A DNA stretch of 64,000 nucleotides. It comes from Beggiatoa alba B18LD (GTDB lineage Bacteria > Pseudomonadota > Gammaproteobacteria > Beggiatoales > Beggiatoaceae). Of the stretch, positions 56,714-64,000 are shown one piece after another (positions within the stretch are counted from its first letter, which is position 1; the number at the start of each line of letters is the position of its first letter). Location of the stretch: contig NZ_JH600070.1 of NCBI RefSeq assembly GCF_000245015.1, positions 2,746,079 through 2,810,078 of the forward strand, in the 5' to 3' direction. Position numbers and translations under genes: made by a program. The notes below the pieces were generated by a model. It was given only the letters and a program-made list of their open reading frames with translations, was not told where the DNA came from and searched no databases.

Positions 56714-58496
56714 TAATAAAACAATCCGTATTTTTTTTATCGCCCTCTTTTACGGGTTTTCTGTTTGTAGTTATGCACAAAAATCCGTTTATGCTCTGCC
56801 TGAGCCTGCTAGTTATCAATTGCCTGTGATTAAATCAGCTCCAGATGGCGAAGTCTTAACCGCTTTGGGCGACACAACCGCGTTGCATGATGTTTTTGCG
56901 CAAAAAGTTATTTTACTGAGTTTTATGTACACCCTCTGCAATGATGTCAATGGTTGCCCACTTGCGTTTGCAACCCTGCATAAAATTCACGCGCAAATGC
57001 AGAAAAATCCTAAGTTAGCAGCTAATTTACGCTTGCTCACCTTAAGTTTTGACCCCTTGCATGATACCCCTGAAATTATGCGTTTATATGCAGGTGGCGA
57101 TATTGCAAAAGAAGCAAATTGGCAATTTTTAACCACCGCCTCTTTAGATAAATTACGTCCTATTTTAAATGGTTACGGACAAACTATTTTACAAGATTAT
57201 GATGAAAATGGTCGTTTTATAGGGACTTATACCCATGTTTTAAAAGTTTTTTTAATTGACCGTCAACAACAAATTCGCAATATTTACAGTGTTTCTTTTT
57301 TAAACCCTGATTTATTATTAAATGATGTTAAAACTTTATTATTAGAAGAACAAAATATTATTGCTAATACAGAAGATAACCGCTACGTTTCTGCTAATAC
57401 GGCGATTGTTCAGCCCAAACTTGATTTACTTGCTCTTGCGCAAAACCCACCGTTAGGTTTACCGCCTTTGCCTGTTCCTGCGGAGAATCCTTTAACCCGT
57501 GAAAAAATTGAATTGGGACGTAAGTTATTTTATGACCGTCGTTTGTCATTAAATAACACCATGTCTTGCGGCATGTGTCATATACCAGAACAAGGCTTTA
57601 CCGCAAATGAATTAAAAACAGCAGTTGGTGTAGAGGGGCGCACCGTGCGCCGTAATTCGCCCACTTTATACAATGTTGCTTATTTACAAAGCCTTTTCCA
57701 TGATGGGCGCGAAACCCAATTAGAAACGCAGGCGTTTTCGCCCTTATTGGCACAGAATGAAATGGCAAACCCTGCTATTGGTTTTTTATTAAATAAAATA
57801 AATCAGTTACCTGATTATAAAAAATTATTCACTCAAGCCTTTGCAGGTCGTCCCGCAACAATAGAAACCTTAGGACAAGCCCTTGCCAGTTATCAACGCA
57901 CGCTGTTATCTGCCAATTCTCCCTTTGACCGTTGGTATTTTGCTAAACAACAAGATGCATTGTCGGCAGAGGCACAACAAGGATTTCAATTGTTTACAGG
58001 AAAAGCGGGTTGTAGCCAATGTCATGTTATTGCAAAAGATTATGCATTATTTACTGACCAGCAATTACACGATACGGGTTTAGGCTGGTTTAACAGTATG
58101 CGAAAACCATTAGAAAAACAAAAAATTCAGGTTGCGCCAATGGTTTTTATTGAAGTAGAACAATCTGTTTTACAACAAGTGAGCGAAAAAGTACCAAATG
58201 ATTTAGGACGTTATGAAGTTACCCAGAATCCTGCTGACCGCTGGCACTATCGCACGCCATCCTTACGTAATGTCGCATTAACCGCACCGTATATGCATGA
58301 TGGGTCTTTTAGCACATTGACAGAAGTGGTTGCGTTTTATAATCAAGGCGGTTATCCACATGAATTTAGCAGCCCCCTGATTCGCCCTTTACAATTAAAT
58401 ATGATAGAGCAACAAGCCTTAGTCCATTTTTTAGAAAGTTTGACAGGGGATAATGTGGCAGAATTGGCAGCAGATGGGATGAACGTGCCACGCTAA
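56703..58496 (+). CDS. Sco1/SenC domain fused to di-haem cytochrome c peroxidase (MauG-like)
   Basis: A 597-residue exported protein (signal helix about residues 7-25). Residues about 35-215 are a Sco/SenC thioredoxin-like domain: LSFMYTLCNDVNGCPLAF has Cys79 and Cys85, LSFDPLHDTPE, and His178 in GTYTHVLKVF. The two Cys are five residues apart; Sco proteins normally have CxxxC. Residues about 255-590 are a bacterial cytochrome c peroxidase/MauG domain with haem sites CGMCH (289-293) and CSQCH (437-441), plus FHDGRE and APYMHDGSF. Probably periplasmic, dealing with peroxide or with copper and redox homeostasis. ATG 56703 overlaps the remnant before it by 11 bp and has GGCGGG upstream. Confidence 0.9.
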   Translation: MRINNKTIRIFFIALFYGFSVCSYAQKSVYALPEPASYQLPVIKSAPDGEVLTALGDTTALHDVFAQKVILLSFMYTLCNDVNGCPLAFATLHKIHAQMQKNPKLAANLRLLTLSFDPLHDTPEIMRLYAGGDIAKEANWQFLTTASLDKLRPILNGYGQTILQDYDENGRFIGTYTHVLKVFLIDRQQQIRNIYSVSFLNPDLLLNDVKTLLLEEQNIIANTEDNRYVSANTAIVQPKLDLLALAQNPPLGLPPLPVPAENPLTREKIELGRKLFYDRRLSLNNTMSCGMCHIPEQGFTANELKTAVGVEGRTVRRNSPTLYNVAYLQSLFHDGRETQLETQAFSPLLAQNEMANPAIGFLLNKINQLPDYKKLFTQAFAGRPATIETLGQALASYQRTLLSANSPFDRWYFAKQQDALSAEAQQGFQLFTGKAGCSQCHVIAKDYALFTDQQLHDTGLGWFNSMRKPLEKQKIQVAPMVFIEVEQSVLQQVSEKVPNDLGRYEVTQNPADRWHYRTPSLRNVALTAPYMHDGSFSTLTEVVAFYNQGGYPHEFSSPLIRPLQLNMIEQQALVHFLESLTGDNVAELAADGMNVPR

Positions 58497-58565
58497 CAGA
58501 ATGAATTTACCAACATTCTGACTGGCTATAATCAGTTATTCTTAGCTTAGAAAAAAACAGACGGT

Positions 58566-58593
58566 TTGAAATTCAAAGTAACTATGATATACC
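58566..58593 (+). promoter_or_regulatory. Weak promoter candidate for soxYZ
   Basis: TTGAAA (58566-58571), 16-bp spacer, TATACC (58588-58593). Four or five of six matches each; offered only because the gap before soxY has nothing better. Confidence 0.3.
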
Positions 58594-58650
58594 TTAACAA
58601 ATTCGTTTCCTGAGCATAGACATTGTTACGGATAGACAATTAATAACCAT

Positions 58651-58694
58651 TTGGTCAGTCTATTACCCTGAATGGTAAGCCTGTTATTGACCAA
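58651..58694 (+). promoter_or_regulatory. Nested inverted repeat just upstream of soxY
   Basis: TTGGTCA (58651-58657) pairs with TGACCAA (58688-58694); inside, TTACC (58663-58667) pairs with GGTAA (58674-58678). It ends 7 bp before the GGAGG ribosome-binding site, so it could be an operator or an mRNA structure affecting translation. Confidence 0.45.
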
Positions 58695-58714
58695 CTTATT
58701 TGGAGGATAGCCTT

Positions 58715-59182
58715 ATGGCAAATCGTAGAACCTTTTTACAAGGCTCGTTAGCAAGCGGTGTCGCGCTCGTCGGTGCAAGCGTCCTCCCGCAATCTAGTAT
58801 GGCGGAATGGTCTGCGGAGATAAAACCCGCGTTTGCGAGTAAAGACCCTGATGAAGTGATTAAGACTTTATATAAAAGTTCTGACGTCACAGAAAGTGCT
58901 GATATTGAGGTAAAAGCCCCCGAAATTGCTGAAAACGGTGCCGTTGTACCTGTACAAGTGACCATTAAACTGCCTAATCCGCAATCATTAACACTAATTG
59001 TGCCAAAAAATCCCGTGCCTTTAGTCGCTAAGTTCATGTTAAATGCCGATTTAGATGGCTTTATTTCTACACGGATTAAAATGGGTGGAACAAGCGACGT
59101 TATTGCAATCGTAGAAGCAGATGGCAAACTTTTTTCTGCGAAGAAAGAAGTCAAAGTGACTATCGGCGGATGTGGTGGCTAA
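58715..59182 (+). CDS. soxY: Thiosulfate oxidation carrier protein SoxY
   Basis: A 155-residue periplasmic protein carrying sulfur intermediates on its C-terminal Cys. The end IGGCGG contains the swinging-arm Cys153. The N-terminus NRRTFLQG followed by a hydrophobic stretch is a twin-arginine (Tat) signal, as expected for SoxY. The start is ATG 58715 with GGAGG 8 bp upstream, not the TTG at 58700. soxZ follows; soxA, soxB and soxX are not in the window. Confidence 0.95.
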   Translation: MANRRTFLQGSLASGVALVGASVLPQSSMAEWSAEIKPAFASKDPDEVIKTLYKSSDVTESADIEVKAPEIAENGAVVPVQVTIKLPNPQSLTLIVPKNPVPLVAKFMLNADLDGFISTRIKMGGTSDVIAIVEADGKLFSAKKEVKVTIGGCGG

Positions 59183-59205
59183 TTACACAAGGGGAATTTG
59201 TTAAG

Positions 59206-59520
59206 ATGTCTAGCATACGCATTCAAGCGAAATTAAAAGATGGTATCACCGAAATTAAGGCTTTGATTAGCCATCCAATGGAAACAGGTTCACGTAAAGA
59301 TAAAGAAACAGGGCAATTAGTCCCCGCACATTTTATCGATTCATTGGTGTGTGAACACAATGGCAAAGTGGTGATGGATGCTATTTGGAGCGCGGGAATT
59401 TCTCAAAATCCTTATTGCGCATTCAATCTGAAAAATGCCAAAGAAGGCGATACGATTAAGTTGACGTGGAAGGATAATCTGGGCAATACCGATAGTTCTG
59501 AAACGCAAGTAAAAGCGTAA
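59206..59520 (+). CDS. soxZ: Thiosulfate oxidation carrier complex protein SoxZ
   Basis: A 104-residue partner of SoxY. IRIQAKLKDGITEIKALISHPMETG at the N-terminus and the internal HFIDSL and ISQNPYCAFNLK match the family. It has no signal peptide and is normally exported bound to SoxY by the Tat system. ATG 59206 is the family-typical start; an upstream in-frame ATG (59170) lies inside soxY. Ends at the hairpin at 59536. Confidence 0.94.
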   Translation: MSSIRIQAKLKDGITEIKALISHPMETGSRKDKETGQLVPAHFIDSLVCEHNGKVVMDAIWSAGISQNPYCAFNLKNAKEGDTIKLTWKDNLGNTDSSETQVKA

Positions 59521-59535
59521 TCACTTGCACAACAA

Positions 59536-59580
59536 AAACGGATACCACAGTTAAATTTGTGATATCCGTTTAATTTTATT
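59536..59580. terminator. Terminator between soxZ and etfA
   Basis: AAACGGATACCACA and TGTGATATCCGTTT form a 14-bp stem with one mismatch, followed by TAATTTTATT. It lies between convergent genes. Its arms share AACGGATACCAC and GATATCCGT with the hairpin at 62171-62204. Confidence 0.8.
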
Positions 59581-59615
59581 GGATTCTAAAGCAAGCTAAA
59601 AATCTTTTACGATTG

Positions 59616-60545
59616 TTATAACGCTTTCTCCAATTCAGGTAATACCGTAAATAAATCGCCGACTAAACCATAATCCGCAATTTGAAAAATCGGGGCTTCT
59701 TCATCTTTATTAATCGCCACAATCACCTTACTGTCTTTCATTCCCGCTAAGTGTTGAATCGCGCCAGAAATACCAACGGCAATATATAAATCAGGGGCGA
59801 CGACTTTCCCTGTTTGTCCGACTTGATAATCATTCGGCACAAAACCCGCGTCGACAGCAGCACGTGATGCCCCAATTGCCGCGTTTAATTTATCCGCAAT
59901 TTTTTCTAGTAATTGGAAATTATCCCCGCTTGCCATGCCTCGCCCACCAGAAATGACCACACGTGCACTGGTTAATTCGGGGCGTTCAGATTTGCTTAAA
60001 GTTTGTGTCACAAATTGTGACTTGCCACTGTCTGCGACCGCGCTCATGTTTTCAATCGGTGCAAGAGCACTGCCTGTGCTAGCAGCTTCAAAGTTGGTAA
60101 TACGAACCGTAATGACTTTAATCGCATCTTTAGATTGTACGGTTGCTAAAACGTTACCCGCATAAATCGGACGAACAAAGGTATCAGCACTAACAACAGC
60201 ACTGATTTCAGAGAGTTGTGCAACGTCTAATAAAGCCGCAACGCGAGGCATGACATTTTTCCCGAACGTTGTCGCTGCCGCGAATAAATGGCTGTAATTC
60301 TTTGCAATACTTAAAATTAAATCTGCCACATTTTCCGCTAGAGAATGCGCATATTGTGGCGCGTCGACGTGTAAGACTTTGCTAACGCCTGCAACACCTG
60401 CGACGGTTTGAGCAACCGCTTGGGCATTATGTCCAGCGACTAAAACGTGAATATCGTTACCGACTAAACTAGCGGCTTTTACCGTGTTTAAGGTGCTGGG
60501 TTTTAAGCTATTATTATCATGTTCGGCAATAACGAGAATAGACAT
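59616..60545 (-). CDS. etfA: Electron transfer flavoprotein, alpha subunit
   Basis: A 309-residue ETF alpha subunit. [20 protein letters not shown] at the N-terminus, and the C-terminal FAD-binding domain with [34 protein letters not shown] and [14 protein letters not shown], are diagnostic. It moves electrons from acyl-CoA or other flavin dehydrogenases to ETF-quinone oxidoreductase. Its start codon directly follows etfB with no gap. Confidence 0.96.
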   Translation of the reverse strand: MSILVIAEHDNNSLKPSTLNTVKAASLVGNDIHVLVAGHNAQAVAQTVAGVAGVSKVLHVDAPQYAHSLAENVADLILSIAKNYSHLFAAATTFGKNVMPRVAALLDVAQLSEISAVVSADTFVRPIYAGNVLATVQSKDAIKVITVRITNFEAASTGSALAPIENMSAVADSGKSQFVTQTLSKSERPELTSARVVISGGRGMASGDNFQLLEKIADKLNAAIGASRAAVDAGFVPNDYQVGQTGKVVAPDLYIAVGISGAIQHLAGMKDSKVIVAINKDEEAPIFQIADYGLVGDLFTVLPELEKAL

Positions 60546-61295
60546 TTAGATAACCTTTGCTTCGTTTTTGAGTTTATTAACCAGTTCTTGCACATCCGCG
60601 ACTTTAATTCCCGCTTTACGCCCTGCGGGTTCTTGGACTTTTAATGTCACTAAACGCGGGGTGACATCTACGCCTAATTGTTCAGGGGTTGATATATCTA
60701 ATGGTTTTTTCTTTGCCTTCATAATATTAGGCAATTTTACATAGCGCGGTTCATTTAAGCGTAAATCCGTCGTAACAATGGCGGGTAAGGTTAACTTTAA
60801 GGTTTCTAAACCGCCATCGACTTCACGCACAACTTCGAGATTATCACCTTGTACCGTCACTTTAGAGGCAAAAGTCCCTTGTGCCCAGCCTAATAATGCC
60901 GCGAGCATTTGCCCTGTTTGATTCGCATCATCATCAATCGCTTGTTTGCCTAAAATCACTAATTGCGGTTGTTCTTTTTCAACAACGGCTTTTAAAAGTT
61001 TTGCAACGGCTAGGGGTTGCAATTCGGTATTACTTTCAACTAAAACCGCACGGTCTCCCCCCATAGCTAAGGCAGTCCGTAAAACCTCTTGGCATTGAGA
61101 AACGCCCAAAGAGACAAAAACGACTTCTTTAGCAATGCCAGCCTCTTGTAAGCGAACCGCTTCCTCAACGGCGATTTCATCAAATGGATTCATCGACATT
61201 TTGACGTTGGCAATATCAACATCAGAACCGTCCGCTTTTGCGCGTATTTTTACGTTGTAATCAACGACACGTTTAACAGCTACTAATACTTTCAT
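60546..61295 (-). CDS. etfB: Electron transfer flavoprotein, beta subunit
   Basis: A 249-residue ETF beta subunit: [18 protein letters not shown] start, [15 protein letters not shown] near residue 36, the [24 protein letters not shown] block and [21 protein letters not shown]. It binds AMP and pairs with EtfA. The order etfB-etfA on the minus strand forms a two-gene operon. Confidence 0.96.
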   Translation of the reverse strand: MKVLVAVKRVVDYNVKIRAKADGSDVDIANVKMSMNPFDEIAVEEAVRLQEAGIAKEVVFVSLGVSQCQEVLRTALAMGGDRAVLVESNTELQPLAVAKLLKAVVEKEQPQLVILGKQAIDDDANQTGQMLAALLGWAQGTFASKVTVQGDNLEVVREVDGGLETLKLTLPAIVTTDLRLNEPRYVKLPNIMKAKKKPLDISTPEQLGVDVTPRLVTLKVQEPAGRKAGIKVADVQELVNKLKNEAKVI

Positions 61296-61472
61296 TGGTG
61301 GATAACCTTGTAGTTTGACGGGTTAAACAGAACTTTGAAAAATAAGAAAAAGCAGTTTTCTATTAATTTTACTATCATTTGTAAGATGTTAGCTCTAAAA
61401 TTTCTGCACATAAGTTTACGTTTACGTTAAGAGCAATGCAAGTTTATTTTTTACGATTTATGGTTAAACGAT

Positions 61473-62147
61473 TTAAGCTTTTGCACAACACCAGACATCA
61501 ACTTGTTTTATGCCTGCTCGGCGTAATTCGTGCGCTAATTCTTTTACAGTTGAACCTGTTGTAACGACATCGTCGATAAGGCACACCCGTTGCCACTGCG
61601 GGCGGGTATATAGCACGCTAAATGCATCTTTTAAATTTTCACGACGTAAATGAGCCGATAAGCGAGTTTGTGGAGACGTATTTTTATGCCGAATGCAAGC
61701 GACATCGTCATAAGGAATTTTTGTTAAAAAGCTCACTTGTTTAGCTAATTCAACCGCTTGATTATAGCCTCGTGTTCTTAAACGTTGCGGATGTAAAGGG
61801 ATTGGAATTAAGACATCAGGCGGATTATTCAACAACATACAGCGAGCCATCCATTGTCCTAAAAAATGTAACACCGCTAAATTATTGTGAAATTTCGCTG
61901 CTTGAATTAATTTCGTAGTTGGATAAGTATAAGCAAACGCTGCTTGTAAGCGTTGATAGGGCGGCGGATGGCGTAAACAGTGACCGCAGACTTGATGCGG
62001 TGTTGTAAGATGTGCCCCGCAACGTAAACAAGCCTGTTCTGTACGGGCTAAAGCCTGTAAACAACTTGCACAAATCGCTTGCTCGTTCTCTGTGCCACAG
62101 AGAAAACAACTTTGCGGTAGAAACCAGTTAAGAAAAGCCTGATACAT
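61473..62147 (-). CDS. comF: ComF-family phosphoribosyltransferase-like protein
   Basis: A 224-residue protein. Residues about 14-60 hold a double zinc-ribbon (CFLCG, CASC, CLRCG, CGHC) and the C-terminal half a phosphoribosyltransferase-type domain with VCLIDDVVTTGST near residue 193, the PRPP-binding loop. ComF/GntX proteins are needed for DNA uptake in naturally competent bacteria; the exact role is unclear. It stands 177 bp upstream of etfB and 70 bp downstream of the ATPase gene, all on the minus strand. Confidence 0.92.
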   Translation of the reverse strand: MYQAFLNWFLPQSCFLCGTENEQAICASCLQALARTEQACLRCGAHLTTPHQVCGHCLRHPPPYQRLQAAFAYTYPTTKLIQAAKFHNNLAVLHFLGQWMARCMLLNNPPDVLIPIPLHPQRLRTRGYNQAVELAKQVSFLTKIPYDDVACIRHKNTSPQTRLSAHLRRENLKDAFSVLYTRPQWQRVCLIDDVVTTGSTVKELAHELRRAGIKQVDVWCCAKA

Positions 62148-62170
62148 CCTTGCTTATCTCTTAAATTAAC

Positions 62171-62204
62171 AACGGATACCACCGCTTTAAGCAAGGATAT
62201 CCGT
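62171..62204 (-). terminator. Hairpin downstream of the P-type ATPase gene
   Basis: ACGGATA / TATCCGT ends with GCTT-AAGC in the middle and one bulge. On the minus strand it follows the ATPase stop codon and is followed by a mixed TTGTTAATTT stretch. It shares 12 identical bases (AACGGATACCAC) with the terminator at 59536. Confidence 0.6.
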
Positions 62205-62217
62205 CGAGCTTGTTTAA

Positions 62218-64000
62218 TTATCCTGCATAAATCACAGGATTTCCGCCTAATCGATTACGGATAAACTTACGGCACAAATCGACGGGAATCAAAATAGCAG
62301 AAAAGGCAATAACATAAAGCCATTCTGTCATACTTAAACCCACCGTGCGCATAATATCACCGCCAAAATGTACCATGAGCATTTGAATGGTGAAAATAAA
62401 GGCAATAATCGGTAAAAAGAAAGTATTTTGCAGAATATTTTCAAACAAATTTAATCCCTGCGTCCGCGCATTAAACGTATTAAACACCTGCAAAAATACA
62501 AAAAACGCAAAAAATGCACTTAAAAAGACCGCTCGCGCTTCTTCACTCCCTACTTCATATCCTCCTGTAAATAAAGATTTTGTGATAGGACTGGTTAAAA
62601 ACCAAATGCTTGCCATCGTCGCAATAAAACCATTCACTAAAACCGCCATCGCCATATCACGATTAATAATCGGCTCATTTTTTGGAATCGGTGGCTCTAA
62701 CATATAACGACTTAAAGCCGCTTCACCCGCTAATGCCAAGCCTGCCAACGTATCCATAATAATGTTTAACCACAATAACTGCGTCATGGTTAAAGGCAAT
62801 TCAAACCCCACAAACGGCGCGAAAAACGCAACCAAAACGGCGGATAAACTCACGGTTAATTGAAAAACTAAAAATTTTCGAATCGATTTAAACAATGTCC
62901 GCCCATACAACACCGCTTTCGTCAACGACACGAAATTATCATCAAGTATCACAATATCGCTAGATTCCTTCGTCATCTCCGTTCCGCTACCCATCGCAAA
63001 ACCCACATCGGCATTTTTCACCGCTGGCGCATCGTTCACCCCATCGCCTGTCATCCCCACAACCCAATTTAACGACTTCGCAATACGCACTAACCGACTT
63101 TTATCCGTGGGAAATGCCCGCGACACAACACGCAAATGAGGCAACCGCTCGGCTAATTCAGCATCTGATAACGTTTGTAATTCACTAGAACTTAATACTA
63201 ATGCCTGCACATCATCCTCCAATAAACCCACATCACGAGCGATTGCCTGCGCGGTTTCCTTAGCATCCCCCGTAATCATCACCACCTGAATACCTGCTTT
63301 TTTCGCTTCTTTCACCGCATGATAAGACGTTTCGCGCAATGCATCACGCAAACCAAAAACGCCTAACAAAGTTAAACGCTTCGGCAAACTTTTATCCGCA
63401 GGAATCGGCTCAGTCGTCACAGCAACCGCTAACAACCGCATTGCCCGCGCTGATAACGCTTGCATCGCCGTTTGCAACGCGACTTTATCCTTCCACGTTA
63501 AAGGATTCCCCTCTTTATCTAAACAATCCGTACAATGTGCCAGCAAAATATCAGGCGCACCTTTCACCAAAGTCAACGACATCGACGGACTTTCAACCTG
63601 CACCGCTGAAAACTTACGCCCACTATTAAACGGCACACGCTCCACAACCGTTAATTCATCCTGCTGAACTAACTCAGTTTGCACAAAACGCAATAACGCC
63701 TGTTCGGTACGGTCAGCCCCGACAAAAGCAGGATGTGCGGGGTCATGCATATCAATCACCGCACTCGTATTATTCCGCAAGGCAAACCCTAACATCTTAC
63801 CCAAACGGCTAGGCATCTCTGCAAACTGCTGAAAAGCCTCGCCTTGCCCTAACAACACCGTTTCAACCACTAAACGCCCTTGTGTCAATGTTCCCGTTTT
63901 ATCCGTAAACAACACCGTTAAACTGCCAGCAGTTTCAATCCCCAACAATTTACGCACTAACACCTTAACTGATAACAATTTTTTCATATTAATCGCTAAA
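62218..64000 (-). CDS. Calcium-type P-type ATPase (PMCA-like), N-terminus beyond window
   Basis: The frame is open to base 64000; codons before the internal ATG at 63987 read LAIN, the usual lead-in to the phosphorylation domain, so the actuator domain and first helices lie outside. About 594 residues are present: DKTGTLT phosphorylation site near the start, ITGDAKETAQAIA, GDGVNDAPAVKNADVGFAMG hinge, then six C-terminal helices. NIIMDTLAGLALAGE in helix 6 is the plasma-membrane Ca2+-ATPase (P2B) pattern. It exports Ca2+, or a similar cation, from the cytoplasm. Confidence 0.9.
   Translation of the reverse strand, partial: LAINMKKLLSVKVLVRKLLGIETAGSLTVLFTDKTGTLTQGRLVVETVLLGQGEAFQQFAEMPSRLGKMLGFALRNNTSAVIDMHDPAHPAFVGADRTEQALLRFVQTELVQQDELTVVERVPFNSGRKFSAVQVESPSMSLTLVKGAPDILLAHCTDCLDKEGNPLTWKDKVALQTAMQALSARAMRLLAVAVTTEPIPADKSLPKRLTLLGVFGLRDALRETSYHAVKEAKKAGIQVVMITGDAKETAQAIARDVGLLEDDVQALVLSSSELQTLSDAELAERLPHLRVVSRAFPTDKSRLVRIAKSLNWVVGMTGDGVNDAPAVKNADVGFAMGSGTEMTKESSDIVILDDNFVSLTKAVLYGRTLFKSIRKFLVFQLTVSLSAVLVAFFAPFVGFELPLTMTQLLWLNIIMDTLAGLALAGEAALSRYMLEPPIPKNEPIINRDMAMAVLVNGFIATMASIWFLTSPITKSLFTGGYEVGSEEARAVFLSAFFAFFVFLQVFNTFNARTQGLNLFENILQNTFFLPIIAFIFTIQMLMVHFGGDIMRTVGLSMTEWLYVIAFSAILIPVDLCRKFIRNRLGGNPVIYAG

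Overview
The window looks like chromosomal DNA of a sulfur-oxidising gammaproteobacterium, most likely of the Beggiatoa/Thiothrix type (order Thiotrichales). Reasons: a soxYZ pair, a Sco/di-haem cytochrome c peroxidase fusion, housekeeping genes of gammaproteobacterial type (gltBD, nadA, etfBA, comF), moderate-to-low GC, and several Rpn-type and other PD-(D/E)XK-fold proteins scattered between metabolic genes. The assignment is inferred from gene content; no rRNA, tRNA, CRISPR array or insertion-sequence transposase of a classical family was seen.

Layout. 1-5 kb: the 3' part of a calcium-motif-rich SdrD/B-type surface protein made of near-identical repeats, followed by a lipoprotein that fuses an OmpA peptidoglycan-binding domain to a TolC-type outer-membrane channel. 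5.2-31.1 kb: one continuous plus-strand surface-polysaccharide (O-antigen-like) locus. It begins with rfbF and rfbG (CDP-4-keto-6-deoxyglucose), continues with two C-methyltransferase-like proteins, an RfbC-like 3,5-epimerase, an SDR reductase, a CmcI-family protein and a Wzx flippase, then a run of glycosyltransferases, FkbM and class I methyltransferases, UDP-xylose synthase, a CDP-paratose 2-epimerase homologue, a predicted beta-propeller protein and a large GT-C-like membrane protein. The RfbH 3-dehydrase expected for tyvelose or paratose is not here, so the CDP-sugar made may be a C-methylated 6-deoxyhexose. Three PD-(D/E)XK-fold genes are spliced into this otherwise coherent operon.

31.3-38.5 kb: signalling genes (hybrid histidine kinase, MASE1-PAS-GGDEF diguanylate cyclase, membrane-anchored PP2C/SpoIIE phosphatase) and an FbpA-like iron-binding protein. 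38.5-42.1 kb: a near-perfect Fur box divides fbpA from a 1161-residue iron-sulfur flavoprotein. 42.1-44.7 kb: an AbiE-like type IV toxin-antitoxin pair, facing a phytanoyl-CoA dioxygenase-family gene across a control region with two perfect palindromes that share the same centre and lie on the -10 elements of two divergent promoters. 45-54 kb: nadA, an orphan Wzt-like ABC ATPase, gltB-gltD, and a small exported protein. 54.6-58.5 kb: hypC-hypA, an rpn-like gene broken by a fresh 13-bp tandem duplication, an internally deleted second copy of it, and a Sco-MauG fusion. 58.7-64 kb: soxYZ, etfBA, comF and the C-terminal part of a PMCA-like Ca2+ P-type ATPase running off the right edge.

The observations most worth following are the AbiE control region, the CDP-sugar branch without RfbH, the OmpA-TolC and Sco-MauG fusions, and the broken/duplicated rpn locus.
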